This document shows positions 8,979-17,330 of a stretch of DNA of 53,491 bases, one piece after another. Under the pieces are notes generated by a model. It saw only the letters and a list, made by a program, of their open reading frames with translations. It was not told the origin of the DNA and made no database searches. This stretch comes from Paracoccaceae bacterium (GTDB lineage: Bacteria; Pseudomonadota; Alphaproteobacteria; Rhodobacterales; Rhodobacteraceae), in assembly GCA_017854585.1 (NCBI GenBank), contig JAFMHK010000024.1, positions 1 to 53,491 of the forward strand. The letters run 5' to 3'. The first letter of the stretch is position 1; each line of letters opens with the position of its first letter. Both the position numbers and the translations under genes were made by a program.

Positions 8979-9531
8979 CGGCTGACTGCGTGTGCTGGCG
9001 AAAATCCGCTGGCACACGTTTCGACCCGCTGCCCGGAAAAAAATATATCTCGCTCAATAATTTGATTGCGGCCCCTGCGTCGCATTCTGCGGTCGTGTCC
9101 CCCTAACGACCGCCATCTCGGCTGCACCCTGCCGACGATGCGAACTGTGCCTCGCCGCACGTTCCCTCCTGTGCTAACCTCGTTTCACAACAAAGACGCG
9201 ATGTGGGCCGCATCTTGTGGTCCCGAACGCTAACCGAGGCAAGATACAGACAAGGGGCAGTAATGAACAGTTGTGCATCTGGCGCCTTTTGGGGCGCCGA
9301 TGGCCTTGCATCCGCAAGGGCCTATATTTTCAACTCATCCAGCATTCTGCCTGCCTTGTGCCGCCCGTTCGGGCGGTGCGCGCCGCAGCATGCCCTTGGC
9401 ATCTGGGCCGCTACGCGACTTGCGGCGCAAAGATGCCTTTTTTCCGCCCGCCTCAGGGCACTTTCCCCTGCCATCGTCCAAAACAGCTGACGCTCATCTT
9501 GAGCGGACGGCACAAAACAATGAGGTCCACC
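8979..9531. other. Structured intergenic region with three hairpins
   Basis: About 550 bases without a supported gene. Three strong hairpins lie close together: GGCGCC arms at 9281-9298, GGCCTTGC/GCAAGG(G)CC at 9302-9322, and CCGCCC-GTTC-GGGCGG at 9361-9376. None has a clean run of T after it, so simple terminators are unlikely except as part of a read-through control. An AT-rich stretch near 9040-9066 could carry a promoter. A short frame from 9263 covers the hairpins but has no protein character. Confidence 0.45.
9281..9376 (+). ncRNA. Candidate structured RNA or attenuator (hairpin cluster)
   Basis: Three consecutive stem-loops as described for the surrounding region, sitting between a GH26-like gene and a small secreted protein gene in the polysaccharide locus. 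The stems are 6 to 8 base pairs, GC-rich, with short loops; the third has a stable GTTC loop. They could belong to a long 5' leader, an RNase-stabilising structure, or a small RNA. No known riboswitch consensus is recognised. The strand is assumed from the neighbouring genes. Confidence 0.25.
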
Positions 9532-9813
9532 ATGATCCGCATGAAACGAGGAACATCCCCCCGCACCTTCAGCTTGGTCCTTGCCCTCGCAGCAGCGCCT
9601 TTTCTGGTCAGCGCGTCGCATGCCAACACCCTCACCAACGCCGAGGCACCGCTCCAGACGGCCGCGTCAACGCGTGCACCGACATCGGGCCTGAACCTTC
9701 TGGCCGCGCCACGAACGGGCCAGCCTGTCGTGCGCGTCCGGTCGATGGGTCGCGGCAGTTGGGTCTGCTCTCCTGCGGGCTTCGGTCAACGCTCGCGCTG
9801 CCATCGCAACTGA
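9532..9813 (+). CDS. Small secreted protein with conserved Cys-rich C-terminus
   Basis: 93-residue protein with a signal peptide (ending ASHA near residue 31). GAGGT at 9522-9526 places the start at this ATG rather than the in-frame ATG at 9520. The C-terminus reads GSWVCSPAGFGQRSRCHRN; I recall small Rhodobacterales secreted proteins ending in a very similar WxCSPAGFGxxSxC motif, but know no function. The two cysteines probably form a disulphide. It lies between the two glycoside hydrolase genes of the locus. Confidence 0.65.
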   Translation: MIRMKRGTSPRTFSLVLALAAAPFLVSASHANTLTNAEAPLQTAASTRAPTSGLNLLAAPRTGQPVVRVRSMGRGSWVCSPAGFGQRSRCHRN

Positions 9814-9855
9814 AGACCGTCACGACGGATAAGTGACGCGCGGGACCTTCAACCT

Positions 9856-10728
9856 GTGCGCAGAACAAGGGGCAGTCAGATTTCCAGATTTCTTTCCTTG
9901 CTTGCAGGTTTCCTGCTGCTGACTCAGGCCGCCTTTGCCCAACACGCGGGCATCGGCGCTTGGGAAAACAGCAGTTACACCAGCCTGCGATGGATCGAAC
10001 GGCAAGATGGCCTCCATTGGTATTACAACTGGCGCGCAGACGAGATCGAGGGGCGTGGCGGCCAACGCCGGACCGTCGAATTCGTGCCGATGATCCACAG
10101 CGCCCAGAATGTCGACGACCCGATCGAGTCCGCCCTTCCGCCTCAGGCGCTTCTGGGGTTCAACGAGCCTGATGGGCGCGGCGGCGATCATCAGGCAGGC
10201 ATGACTGTCGACGAGGCGATCGCACTTTGGCCCCGTCTGCAAGCGCACGGGTTGCGCCTCGGCAGCCCGGCCACGACGCGGAATGGCACGCTTGGGCCGA
10301 ACTCATGGCAGCGGCGCTTCATGGCCGAGGTCGAAAATCGCGGGCTTCGCGTCGATTTCATGGCGGTCCACTACTATTCCACGGACGGCGACGTAGACGC
10401 GTTTCACGATTGGCTGGTTGCGGTCTATCGGGAGTATCAGCGCCCGATCTGGGTCACAGAATTTGCCTTGATCGACTGGGGGCAGCCACGGCTGGCCAGC
10501 TACGAAGCCAACGCCGTTTTCGCCTATGAGGCGATCAACATGATGGAAACACTCCCCTTTCTGGAACGGCACGCTTGGTTCGCGGCAAACCCCTACAACT
10601 GGCAGGGCATCGTTCCGGCCATCAATCTGGTCGACAACACCATGCGCCCGACTGCTCTGGGCGAGGCCTTTGCCGATATTCTCTCGGGCCGTGCGCGCGG
10701 CCCGGTGGCAAGTCTGGCGTCACGCTGA
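9856..10728 (+). CDS. Secreted GH128-like glycoside hydrolase
   Basis: 290-residue protein starting with GTG and carrying a signal peptide (cleavage after AAFA near residue 28). It resembles the GH128 / Asl1-like catalytic core: GFNEPD (101-106, E104 likely acid/base), a VHYYS strand, and WVTEFA (199-204, E202 likely nucleophile). GH128 enzymes cleave beta-1,3-glucan, and Asl1 is a fungal cell-wall protein of this fold. Its presence in the same locus as a GH26-like protein and a GT2 synthase suggests the polymer contains beta-1,3-linked glucose, but this is inference. The ribosome site is weak, and the start is the only plausible one before the signal peptide. Confidence 0.78.
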   Translation: MRRTRGSQISRFLSLLAGFLLLTQAAFAQHAGIGAWENSSYTSLRWIERQDGLHWYYNWRADEIEGRGGQRRTVEFVPMIHSAQNVDDPIESALPPQALLGFNEPDGRGGDHQAGMTVDEAIALWPRLQAHGLRLGSPATTRNGTLGPNSWQRRFMAEVENRGLRVDFMAVHYYSTDGDVDAFHDWLVAVYREYQRPIWVTEFALIDWGQPRLASYEANAVFAYEAINMMETLPFLERHAWFAANPYNWQGIVPAINLVDNTMRPTALGEAFADILSGRARGPVASLASR

Positions 10729-10777
10729 GGGTGCGCGCGTCTTGGCGCGGTTTCGGGTCGGTCGACAGTCATCAACG

Positions 10778-13186
10778 TCATCTTGATGCCTGCACGCCGG
10801 TCAGGGTCTCCCCCACGCATTCCCCCGGAACGTAGAGATTGAGCGCGGCTGTCCCCGTCCGCCACAGCACAAGATAGGTATTGAGCCGACTGCCGGCGCC
10901 GTCCGTGATTGCGGACAATGCTGTGCCGTCATAGGTGCGGCCGCCGAATTCAAGACTGGCGATATACAGGTTCGTATCCCCGGTCTGGCCCTCTCCTTCC
11001 CATTCGTCGTTCATGAATCTGATCTCGACCCGACCCGCGCAACGCATCTCCTCGACGGGAAATTCGAACGACGTGACCGTCGTATCGATCGCAGCCTGCT
11101 CAACCGCGGCATCGGCGTTTGATGGTGCGCGTTCCACGCTCATGCGGCCAAGCAAGACCCCATCCAGATACACTTCCGCCTGCGGTGGGGTTTCAAAACG
11201 CGTCCCGCTGGCCCGCACGACAAGGGTTCCCGGCCCCTCCGGCGGGGTCTGCTGCCAAGCAACTGCCGCACCGCCGGTGATGCGGCGATCGATCCACCCA
11301 TTGTGATAGGCTACCCAGTCCGACAGAAGCGCGCGCGCGGCAGCGTCTGCCTCAGGGTCCAGATCGGAAAGGTCGACCGTCTCGCCGGGATCGGTCCCAA
11401 GGTCATACAGCCAGCTTTCGCCACTATTGCCGTTGAAAATGAATTTCTCATCGCCCCGGCGAAAGCCGACCAGAAACCCGTTCCAAGGGGCGAAGAAAAA
11501 GACGCCGTCCTGCCGGTCAGGGGCAAATATACTGCGGCCTTGCCAGTTGGGCGATGCCGGCAACCCCAACAGATCCGTGATCGTCGGGGCCAGATCCGAC
11601 ATGCCGACAATCTGGTTGGCAACGCCGCCGTCGAACAAGACCGGGTTGATCAGCATCAGCGGCACCCGCACATTCTCCTCGTTCAGTCCGGAGGCATGCC
11701 CATAGGTGCCATGCTCGCCAAAGGCCTCACCATGATCGCCAACGGCAACCACCAAGGTCGTTTCATCCAACCCCGTCTCTTCCAGAGCAGCCATCAGTCG
11801 GCCAAACGCCTCATCGGTGACCCTGACCGCGTTCAGGAAATTGTTCAGGTTCTCGTCTTCGACATAGGTCTGCGGGTCTTCACCGGGATAGTAGGGATAA
11901 TGCGACATTCCCGTCCGGAACATGGCAAAGAAGGGGGTATCGGGGTCCGTGGCGATCCAACGGGTCATCGCGTCGACGGTGCAAAGGTCGCTCGCGGTGT
12001 TGAGATACGGGTTCACATCGGACGCGAAGTGGTTGACGCCAGTCTCGCAATCCCAATCGCGGTAATCCATAACAACGTCGAAACCGGCTTCGGTGACAAA
12101 TGTTTCGGTGTTCTGAAAGCGGTTGTCGCTCGAATTGAAAAAACCTTGGCGATAACCATAGCGCTGGAGCGTCCCCGACAGGGTTTCCAACTCCAGCCCG
12201 TCATAGGTATAGGTCATGCTGTCGGGCGACAGTTCGGGCACGATGCCCCCCAACATCGACACCAGAAAATAGTTCGAGGCCGGAACATGCGCATAGGCGC
12301 GCGAAAGACTCAGCCCTGATGCTTGATAGCGCAACAGGTTCGGTGTGATCGGATAGTCGCCCCCGAAGCCCTGCACATATTTCGCCGGGATCGCCTCCAA
12401 CGCGATGACGATCACGTTGCGGATCGCGCGCGCGGGCGCATCGGGGCGCGCGATCGGGTCAACCCGACCAAGATCGGGCGGGGCGCGAAGGGCATCCGGG
12501 GTCACATCATCACCGAATGAAAAACGCGTCTCCTCAAAGTAGGAACTGGCAAAGGCAACGGCCGCGTTGGCGACCTTGCCGTCGCGGATCAAGCCCGGAT
12601 CGGGGGCAAATATGAACGACAGGGCCACCACGGAAAGGCCGACGACTTGCGCCGATCTGCCCGTCAGTCGCGATGTGGAAAAACGGGCAAGCACGACCGC
12701 GCCCGCCACAAAGCCCGCGATGCAGACCGCCATCAGGCCCGCACGGATGGGCGTGAGCATGTGAAAGACCGAATCAAGAATGACATCCGTATTGCCGATA
12801 TCGGAGTAATTGAGCCACGCGCGCGTCACCGGCTCCCCCAGCATCTGCACGGAGAAGATATTCAAAAATCCCCAAAACAGCAGCGTGATGGCCAGCAGGG
12901 TCCACAAGATGTCCAGCCCCTGCCGGGACCGCGCCCCGGGCAAGGCAGGACCGACCGCAAGAAAAATTGTCACAAGCACAAGGACGGTCATGTAATCCTG
13001 ATAGCTGGCCCCGACGATGAATATCGCCCACGCAAACGGCCCGCCGTCAGGAAGATCCCCCGACAGGATGACCGCGCGGAAGATCGTCAAGCCGATCAAG
13101 AGCAGCAACGCCGACCACATGAGAAAGACACGTCTGGAACTGCATTCCGCCCAGCCATCGCGCAGGCGCTCCACGAGATTACCCAT
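10778..13186 (-). CDS. Membrane sulfatase/LtaS-like enzyme with C-terminal carbohydrate-binding-like domain
   Basis: 802 residues. Four to six membrane helices lie within residues 20-200, followed by an alkaline-phosphatase-superfamily domain facing the periplasm: VIVIALEA (E264, metal ligand), HVPASN (S304, probable nucleophile), and GDHGEAFGEHGTYGHAS near 480, which holds metal-binding Asp and His. This layout is that of LtaS, OpgB and EptA-like phosphoglycerol or phosphoethanolamine transferases. Residues about 660-800 form an extra beta domain (VYLDGVLLG, then IRFMNDEWEG and TNLYIASLEFGG) resembling the Ca-dependent xylan-binding CBM60/CBM36 type. It may decorate the polymer made by the convergent locus. 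There is no Cys-x-Pro-x-Arg formylglycine motif, so it is not a classical sulfatase. Confidence 0.82.
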   Translation of the reverse strand: MGNLVERLRDGWAECSSRRVFLMWSALLLLIGLTIFRAVILSGDLPDGGPFAWAIFIVGASYQDYMTVLVLVTIFLAVGPALPGARSRQGLDILWTLLAITLLFWGFLNIFSVQMLGEPVTRAWLNYSDIGNTDVILDSVFHMLTPIRAGLMAVCIAGFVAGAVVLARFSTSRLTGRSAQVVGLSVVALSFIFAPDPGLIRDGKVANAAVAFASSYFEETRFSFGDDVTPDALRAPPDLGRVDPIARPDAPARAIRNVIVIALEAIPAKYVQGFGGDYPITPNLLRYQASGLSLSRAYAHVPASNYFLVSMLGGIVPELSPDSMTYTYDGLELETLSGTLQRYGYRQGFFNSSDNRFQNTETFVTEAGFDVVMDYRDWDCETGVNHFASDVNPYLNTASDLCTVDAMTRWIATDPDTPFFAMFRTGMSHYPYYPGEDPQTYVEDENLNNFLNAVRVTDEAFGRLMAALEETGLDETTLVVAVGDHGEAFGEHGTYGHASGLNEENVRVPLMLINPVLFDGGVANQIVGMSDLAPTITDLLGLPASPNWQGRSIFAPDRQDGVFFFAPWNGFLVGFRRGDEKFIFNGNSGESWLYDLGTDPGETVDLSDLDPEADAAARALLSDWVAYHNGWIDRRITGGAAVAWQQTPPEGPGTLVVRASGTRFETPPQAEVYLDGVLLGRMSVERAPSNADAAVEQAAIDTTVTSFEFPVEEMRCAGRVEIRFMNDEWEGEGQTGDTNLYIASLEFGGRTYDGTALSAITDGAGSRLNTYLVLWRTGTAALNLYVPGECVGETLTGVQASR

Positions 13187-13560
13187 TTCAGCACACCTTC
13201 AGTTCATCGTCCGATGCATCCTATGACGCCGGAAACAGACAGTTATTGACATTTGTTGGGCCGCAAACCCGCCGCCACCACCAAACCGGCCGCCCACAAC
13301 GCCCCCCTGTGCACACCGCCCCAGAACCGCCCCAACGCAGCCCCCGACAGGGCGCGGGTCTTTCCAGACTGCCGCGATGTCTGGCTTTGTGCCGCCCGCC
13401 GACAAATCAGAATGCGGACTGGATCAGGACATCAATTCTGGCCAAGGACAATTGCACAGATTTTGTGCAGTCCCCGCAGCGGCACCGACGGCCAAGCCTG
13501 CCCCCATTGCACCTGCCGGTCCGGCGCGACATGATCCACCACGAATGGAACGGGGGCCGC
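13187..13560. other. Divergent promoter region with candidate operator
   Basis: Spacer between the minus-strand sulfatase-like gene and the plus-strand ureide operon. A plus-strand open frame runs through it into the hydantoinase, but its Pro/Arg/His-rich translation is not protein-like. The notable feature is the inverted repeat at 13453-13469. GGGGG at about 13550-13555 is the ribosome site of the hydantoinase. Confidence 0.5.
13446..13473. promoter_or_regulatory. Candidate operator upstream of the hydantoinase operon
   Basis: TGCACA-GATTT-TGTGCA is a perfect 6-base inverted repeat (13453-13469), flanked by GGAC and GTCC at 13446 and 13470, which extends the symmetry with a small bulge. 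It sits about 90 bases before the hydantoinase start, a sensible place for a repressor such as a GntR-type regulator. No regulator gene is adjacent. This is inference from symmetry and position only. Confidence 0.35.
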
Positions 13561-15003
13561 ATGTCTGAACAGTGGGAGCTTGTCATCAAGGGCGGTCAGG
13601 TTGTGACCCCCACGGGTGTCGTAACCGCCGACGTGGGTATTGCCGCCGGGCGCATCACCACGGTCGCGCCCAATCAGTCCGCCCAACGCATCATCGACGC
13701 CACGGGCCGGCTGATCTTGCCCGGTGGCATCGATCCGCATTGCCATATCGAACAGATGTCGGGCATGGGCCTGATGAATGCCGATACCTTTGAAACCGCA
13801 ACCCGGTCGGCGGCGATGGGCGGAACGACCAGCGTCATTTCCTTTTGCGCGCAGGCCAAGGAGCAACGCTTGCACGATGCGATGGCCGATTACACTGCAC
13901 GCGCGGCGCGCGGCGCACTGGTCGATCATGCCTTCCACATCATCATTTCTGACACTGCGGTTCCGCACTTCACCCAAGACCTGATGGCGCTGATGGCCGC
14001 AGGGCATCGGTCAATCAAGATCTTCACCACCTACAATATTGCATTGAACGATCGCCAGATCCTCGAGGTTCTGGCCATGGCCAAAGCCGGCGGCGCCCTG
14101 ACGTGTGTGCATGCGGAAAACGATGCGCTTATTGGTTTTGCAAAAGACCGGCTGATTGCGGCGGGCCACACCCGACCGCATCACCACGCCCTGTCCCACC
14201 CGCGCATGGCCGAACTTGAAGCCGTGGAACGCATGTGCAGGTTTGCCGAGTTTCTGGATGCCCCCCTGATGCTGTTCCACATCTCGACCGCCGAGGCGCT
14301 GGCCCCGATCCGCGCGGCGCAGGCGCGCGGAGTGCCGGTTGTCGCCGAAACTTGCCCGCATTACCTGTTCATGGAGGCCGACGTTCTGGACAAGCCCGGC
14401 CTTGAAGGGGCGAAATTCATGTGTTCCCCGCCCCAGCGCACGCCGCCCGATCAGGTGGCGCTGTGGGACGCACTGGCCGATGGCACGCTTTCGGTCGTGT
14501 CATCCGACCACGCGCCATATCGCTATGATGCGACAGGCAAGCTCTCAAACGGGCCTGACGCTCCATTTCAGGATATCGCCAACGGCCTTCCGGGTCTGGA
14601 GGCGCGCCTGCCATTGATGTTCGATGCAATGGTCAGCCGCGGCAAGGGTGGCGTGGAGGCCTTTGCCCGCATCACCGCCGAGGCGCCCGCGCGCCTTTAC
14701 GGGCTGAACACCAAAGGCAGGATCGCACCCGGCTACGACGCCGATCTTGTCGTCTGGAACCCAGATCGCACGCATACCTACGGCGACAATGATCTGCATG
14801 ACAACGTCGGCTATAACCCTTGGGCGGGCACCACGGTGCGGGGGTGGCCCGAAACGGTTATCTTGCGTGGTGAACCCATCGTCGAAAACGGGACGCTTGT
14901 CGCCCAACCCGGTAACGGCCAATGGCTGCGCCGCACGGATATCGGCGTGACGCCGCGCGGCGAACCCGCCCCCGAAATTACCTATCTGGAGAGCCATTCA
15001 TGA
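13561..15003 (+). CDS. Dihydropyrimidinase / D-hydantoinase family amidohydrolase
   Basis: 480-residue cyclic-imide hydrolase of the amidohydrolase superfamily. The binuclear metal site is visible: DPHCH (H60, H62), SIKIF with K153 as the carbamylated lysine, H184 in VHAEND, H240 in FHIST and D316 in SSDHAPY. Such enzymes open dihydropyrimidine, hydantoin or related rings in the cytoplasm. The ATG at 13561 follows a G-rich ribosome site and begins the first beta strand. The stop overlaps the next start as ATGA. Together with the racemase downstream this points to catabolism of a hydantoin-like or ureide compound. Allantoinase is an alternative reading. Confidence 0.88.
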   Translation: MSEQWELVIKGGQVVTPTGVVTADVGIAAGRITTVAPNQSAQRIIDATGRLILPGGIDPHCHIEQMSGMGLMNADTFETATRSAAMGGTTSVISFCAQAKEQRLHDAMADYTARAARGALVDHAFHIIISDTAVPHFTQDLMALMAAGHRSIKIFTTYNIALNDRQILEVLAMAKAGGALTCVHAENDALIGFAKDRLIAAGHTRPHHHALSHPRMAELEAVERMCRFAEFLDAPLMLFHISTAEALAPIRAAQARGVPVVAETCPHYLFMEADVLDKPGLEGAKFMCSPPQRTPPDQVALWDALADGTLSVVSSDHAPYRYDATGKLSNGPDAPFQDIANGLPGLEARLPLMFDAMVSRGKGGVEAFARITAEAPARLYGLNTKGRIAPGYDADLVVWNPDRTHTYGDNDLHDNVGYNPWAGTTVRGWPETVILRGEPIVENGTLVAQPGNGQWLRRTDIGVTPRGEPAPEITYLESHS

Positions 15004-15398
15004 CCACCCCACCCCGACCCGCAGGCGCCACCCTTGCGATCACCTTCCTGTATTACCGCGACATGGCGGCGGCCGAGGCATTCTATCGCGACGTGATGGG
15101 GTTTGATCTGGCCATTGATCAGGGACATCTGGCCAAGATCATGCGGATGGCCGATGGCGCCCATATCGGTCTGGTCGACGAGGCGCACGGGATGCACAAA
15201 TGGGCCGAAACGCGCCCCGTACAGGTTTGCATCCGCGTGCCAGACGCGGACGCCTGGTATGCATACATCCAATCCGTCGGCGTTGCGAACCTGTCGAAAT
15301 TCTTCATCAACGACACCATCGGCATCCGCGCCTTCGTATTCGACGACCCCGAAGGGTATCAGATCGAGGTGCAATCGGCGACGCGACCCGACGCATGA
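15000..15398 (+). CDS. VOC-family (glyoxalase/dioxygenase fold) protein
   Basis: 132-residue single-domain protein with the betaalphabeta-betabetabeta pattern of the vicinal oxygen chelate family: ITFLYYRDMAAAEAFYRDVM at the start and FVFDDPEGYQIEVQ at the end, where E is the usual metal ligand. Such proteins bind a divalent metal and act as glyoxalases, dioxygenases, epimerases or binding proteins. It is translationally coupled to both neighbours by ATGA overlaps, so it likely acts on an intermediate of the same pathway, but the reaction cannot be told from sequence. Confidence 0.82.
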   Translation: MTTPPRPAGATLAITFLYYRDMAAAEAFYRDVMGFDLAIDQGHLAKIMRMADGAHIGLVDEAHGMHKWAETRPVQVCIRVPDADAWYAYIQSVGVANLSKFFINDTIGIRAFVFDDPEGYQIEVQSATRPDA

Positions 15399-16057
15399 AG
15401 CCGCTCATCATCATCAACCCCAACTCCTCGGAAGCCGTTACGGCGGGCATCGACCGCGCGGTGGAACCGCTGCGTGCCTTCGGCCCCATCCGGTGCGTGA
15501 CCTTGGCCGAGGGTCCGCCGGGGATCGAAAACCAGCGACAGGCCGATCTGACCATCGCGCCGATGCTGGCGCTTGCCGCCACGCTTGAAGACGACGCATC
15601 GGGTTTTCTGATCGCGTGCTTTGGTGATCCCGGCCTGCATGCCCTGCGCGACCAGACCCGACTGCCCGTTTGCGGCATTCAGGAAAGTGCTGTCGTCACG
15701 GCCCTGACGATGGGCCAGAAATTCGGCATCATCGCCATCCTTCCCGCTTCCATTCCGCGTCATCTGCGCAGCTTGGGCGCAATGGGCGTGTCCGATCGGC
15801 TGGCAGGTGACCGGGCATTGAACCTTGGGGTCGGTGATCTGGGCAGTTATGATGCAACGCTTGCTCGCATGACCGAAGTCGGCACCGCGTTGCGCGATAA
15901 CGACGGGGCGAATGTCCTGATCCTTGGCTGCGCGGGAATGGCCCAATATCGCGTGCCGCTGCAACAGGCCACTGGCCTGCCCGTGATTGATCCGTGTCAG
16001 GCCGGGGCTGCCATGGCCCTGTCCCGCATCGCCCTTGAAAGGTCTCGAAATGCTTGA
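15395..16057 (+). CDS. Asp/Glu/hydantoin racemase family protein
   Basis: 220 residues. The two catalytic cysteines of cofactor-independent racemases are present: C75 in FLIACFGDPG and C179 in LILGCAGMA. INPNSSEAVT at the N-terminus is typical of hydantoin and allantoin racemases. It would interconvert enantiomers of a cyclic ureide so that the stereospecific hydrolase can use both. Its start overlaps the previous stop (ATGA) and its end overlaps the aldolase start by 8 bases. Allantoin racemase or maleate isomerase-like activity are the alternatives. Confidence 0.85.
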   Translation: MKPLIIINPNSSEAVTAGIDRAVEPLRAFGPIRCVTLAEGPPGIENQRQADLTIAPMLALAATLEDDASGFLIACFGDPGLHALRDQTRLPVCGIQESAVVTALTMGQKFGIIAILPASIPRHLRSLGAMGVSDRLAGDRALNLGVGDLGSYDATLARMTEVGTALRDNDGANVLILGCAGMAQYRVPLQQATGLPVIDPCQAGAAMALSRIALERSRNA

Positions 16058-16961
16058 TGAAACCGCCGCTGGCGTCTTTACCATTGCCGTCACCCCGTTC
16101 TTGCCCGATGGCGCGCTGGATCTGGACAGCATCGACACCATGGTCGATTTCTACGTCAGCCACCGCTGCACGGGCCTGACGATTCTGGGAATGATGGGCG
16201 AGGCTGGAAAACTCTCGGCTGACGAATCCGAGGCTGTGGTGCGCCGCGTGGTCGCGCGCACCGATCTGCCGGTTGTGGTGGGGGTCTCGGCCCCCGGTTT
16301 CGCCGCGATGACCGCCTTGGCGAACACCGCGATGGACGCAGGCGCCGCAGGCGTCATGGTCGCGCCGCCCGGCAACCTGCGCACCGATGAGCAGATCCTT
16401 GGTTACTATCGCACAACGGCGCAGATGCTGGGCCGTATTCCCTTTGTCTTGCAGGATTTTCCGCTGGTGACCGGGGTGCAGATCTCGACCAAGGTGATCT
16501 TGCAGATCATCGAAGACTGCCCGACTTGCGTGATGCTGAAACATGAGGACTGGCCCGGACTGGACAAGATCAGCATGCTGCGCGCCGCCTCGGACGCCGG
16601 GGCGCGTCGCATTTCCATTCTAACCGGGAACGGCGGCCTGTTCCTGCCCGAGGAGATGGGCCGCGGGGCTGACGGCGCGATGACCGGTTTTGGCTTCCCC
16701 GAGATGATGGCAGATGTCGTGGCCGCCCATGCGGCGGGCGATATGGACCGTGCGCGCGACATATTCGATGCCTACCTGCCCTATGCGCGCTACGAATCTC
16801 AACCGGGGCTTGGATTGGCCGTTCGCAAACATGTGCTGGCAGGTCGGGGGGCGATTGCGCATTCAACCGTCCGCGCGCCCGGCGGCAACCTGAACCCCGC
16901 CGGCAAGGCAGAGGTCGCGGCCCTTCTGGCGCGGCAATCCGCCCGACTGGCCACGCTCTGA
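16050..16961 (+). CDS. Atypical dihydrodipicolinate synthase (DapA) family protein
   Basis: 303-residue TIM-barrel protein of the DapA / N-acetylneuraminate lyase superfamily. The Schiff-base lysine is present (K164 in VMLKHEDWPG). However, the GTTGE substrate-activating motif reads GMMGE (M48-M49 replace both Thr), and the YNxP segment carrying the catalytic Tyr reads QDFP (135-138). It is therefore unlikely to make dihydrodipicolinate and probably is an aldolase, hydratase or decarboxylase for another 2-oxo acid. Overlap with the racemase gene and GAAAGG as ribosome site place it in the ureide operon. Confidence 0.85.
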   Translation: MLDETAAGVFTIAVTPFLPDGALDLDSIDTMVDFYVSHRCTGLTILGMMGEAGKLSADESEAVVRRVVARTDLPVVVGVSAPGFAAMTALANTAMDAGAAGVMVAPPGNLRTDEQILGYYRTTAQMLGRIPFVLQDFPLVTGVQISTKVILQIIEDCPTCVMLKHEDWPGLDKISMLRAASDAGARRISILTGNGGLFLPEEMGRGADGAMTGFGFPEMMADVVAAHAAGDMDRARDIFDAYLPYARYESQPGLGLAVRKHVLAGRGAIAHSTVRAPGGNLNPAGKAEVAALLARQSARLATL

Positions 16962-17330
16962 CGGCAAGCAGCCGCAGGCCCGTCGACCACAAACCGCTCA
17001 AGAAACCGGGCAAGGCCCCCCTGCTGCCGCTCAATTCTTGAGCAGCAGCAGAAAAGCCGGGCGTTTGACCGCCTGCACCCTTCTGCAACGCCGCATCGAC
17101 TGGCAGCATCGAATTGTCACTTGGCGATGCCCTGTCTCCTCCCTTCCTTTGCCGGGCATTGTGAGTGATGCGAACAACCTCTGCTGGCGGCCCGCCTTTT
17201 CGTCTCTCTTCCACCTTTGTCGGGTCGCCAGCCTTTTTACCTGTTTGGAGTAGAAGCAGGCAGGGCGCTTTGCCCAGGTCATTGCTCCGGTCCTTGCGCA
17301 TCGCGCGTCTGACTGGAAAGGATGATGGCC
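16962..17330. other. Intergenic region with a hairpin
   Basis: About 370 bases without a supported gene. An inverted repeat at 17021-17048 pairs CTGCTGC and TCAA with TTGA and GCAGCAG, leaving a CGC bulge. It lacks a T run but may end or attenuate transcription from the ureide operon. GGAAAGG at 17315-17321 is the ribosome site of the next gene. Confidence 0.4.

Noticed and set aside
10935..12319. Plus-strand frames opposite the sulfatase-like gene
   Set aside because: No protein-like character; the minus-strand gene explains the open frames.
10778..13186. Classical formylglycine sulfatase
   Set aside because: No C/S-x-P-x-R motif; membrane layout and the HVPASN segment fit an LtaS/OpgB-like transferase better.
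13246..13560. N-terminal extension of the hydantoinase
   Set aside because: The upstream part of the frame is Pro/Arg/His-rich; the ATG at 13561 has a ribosome site and begins the first conserved strand.
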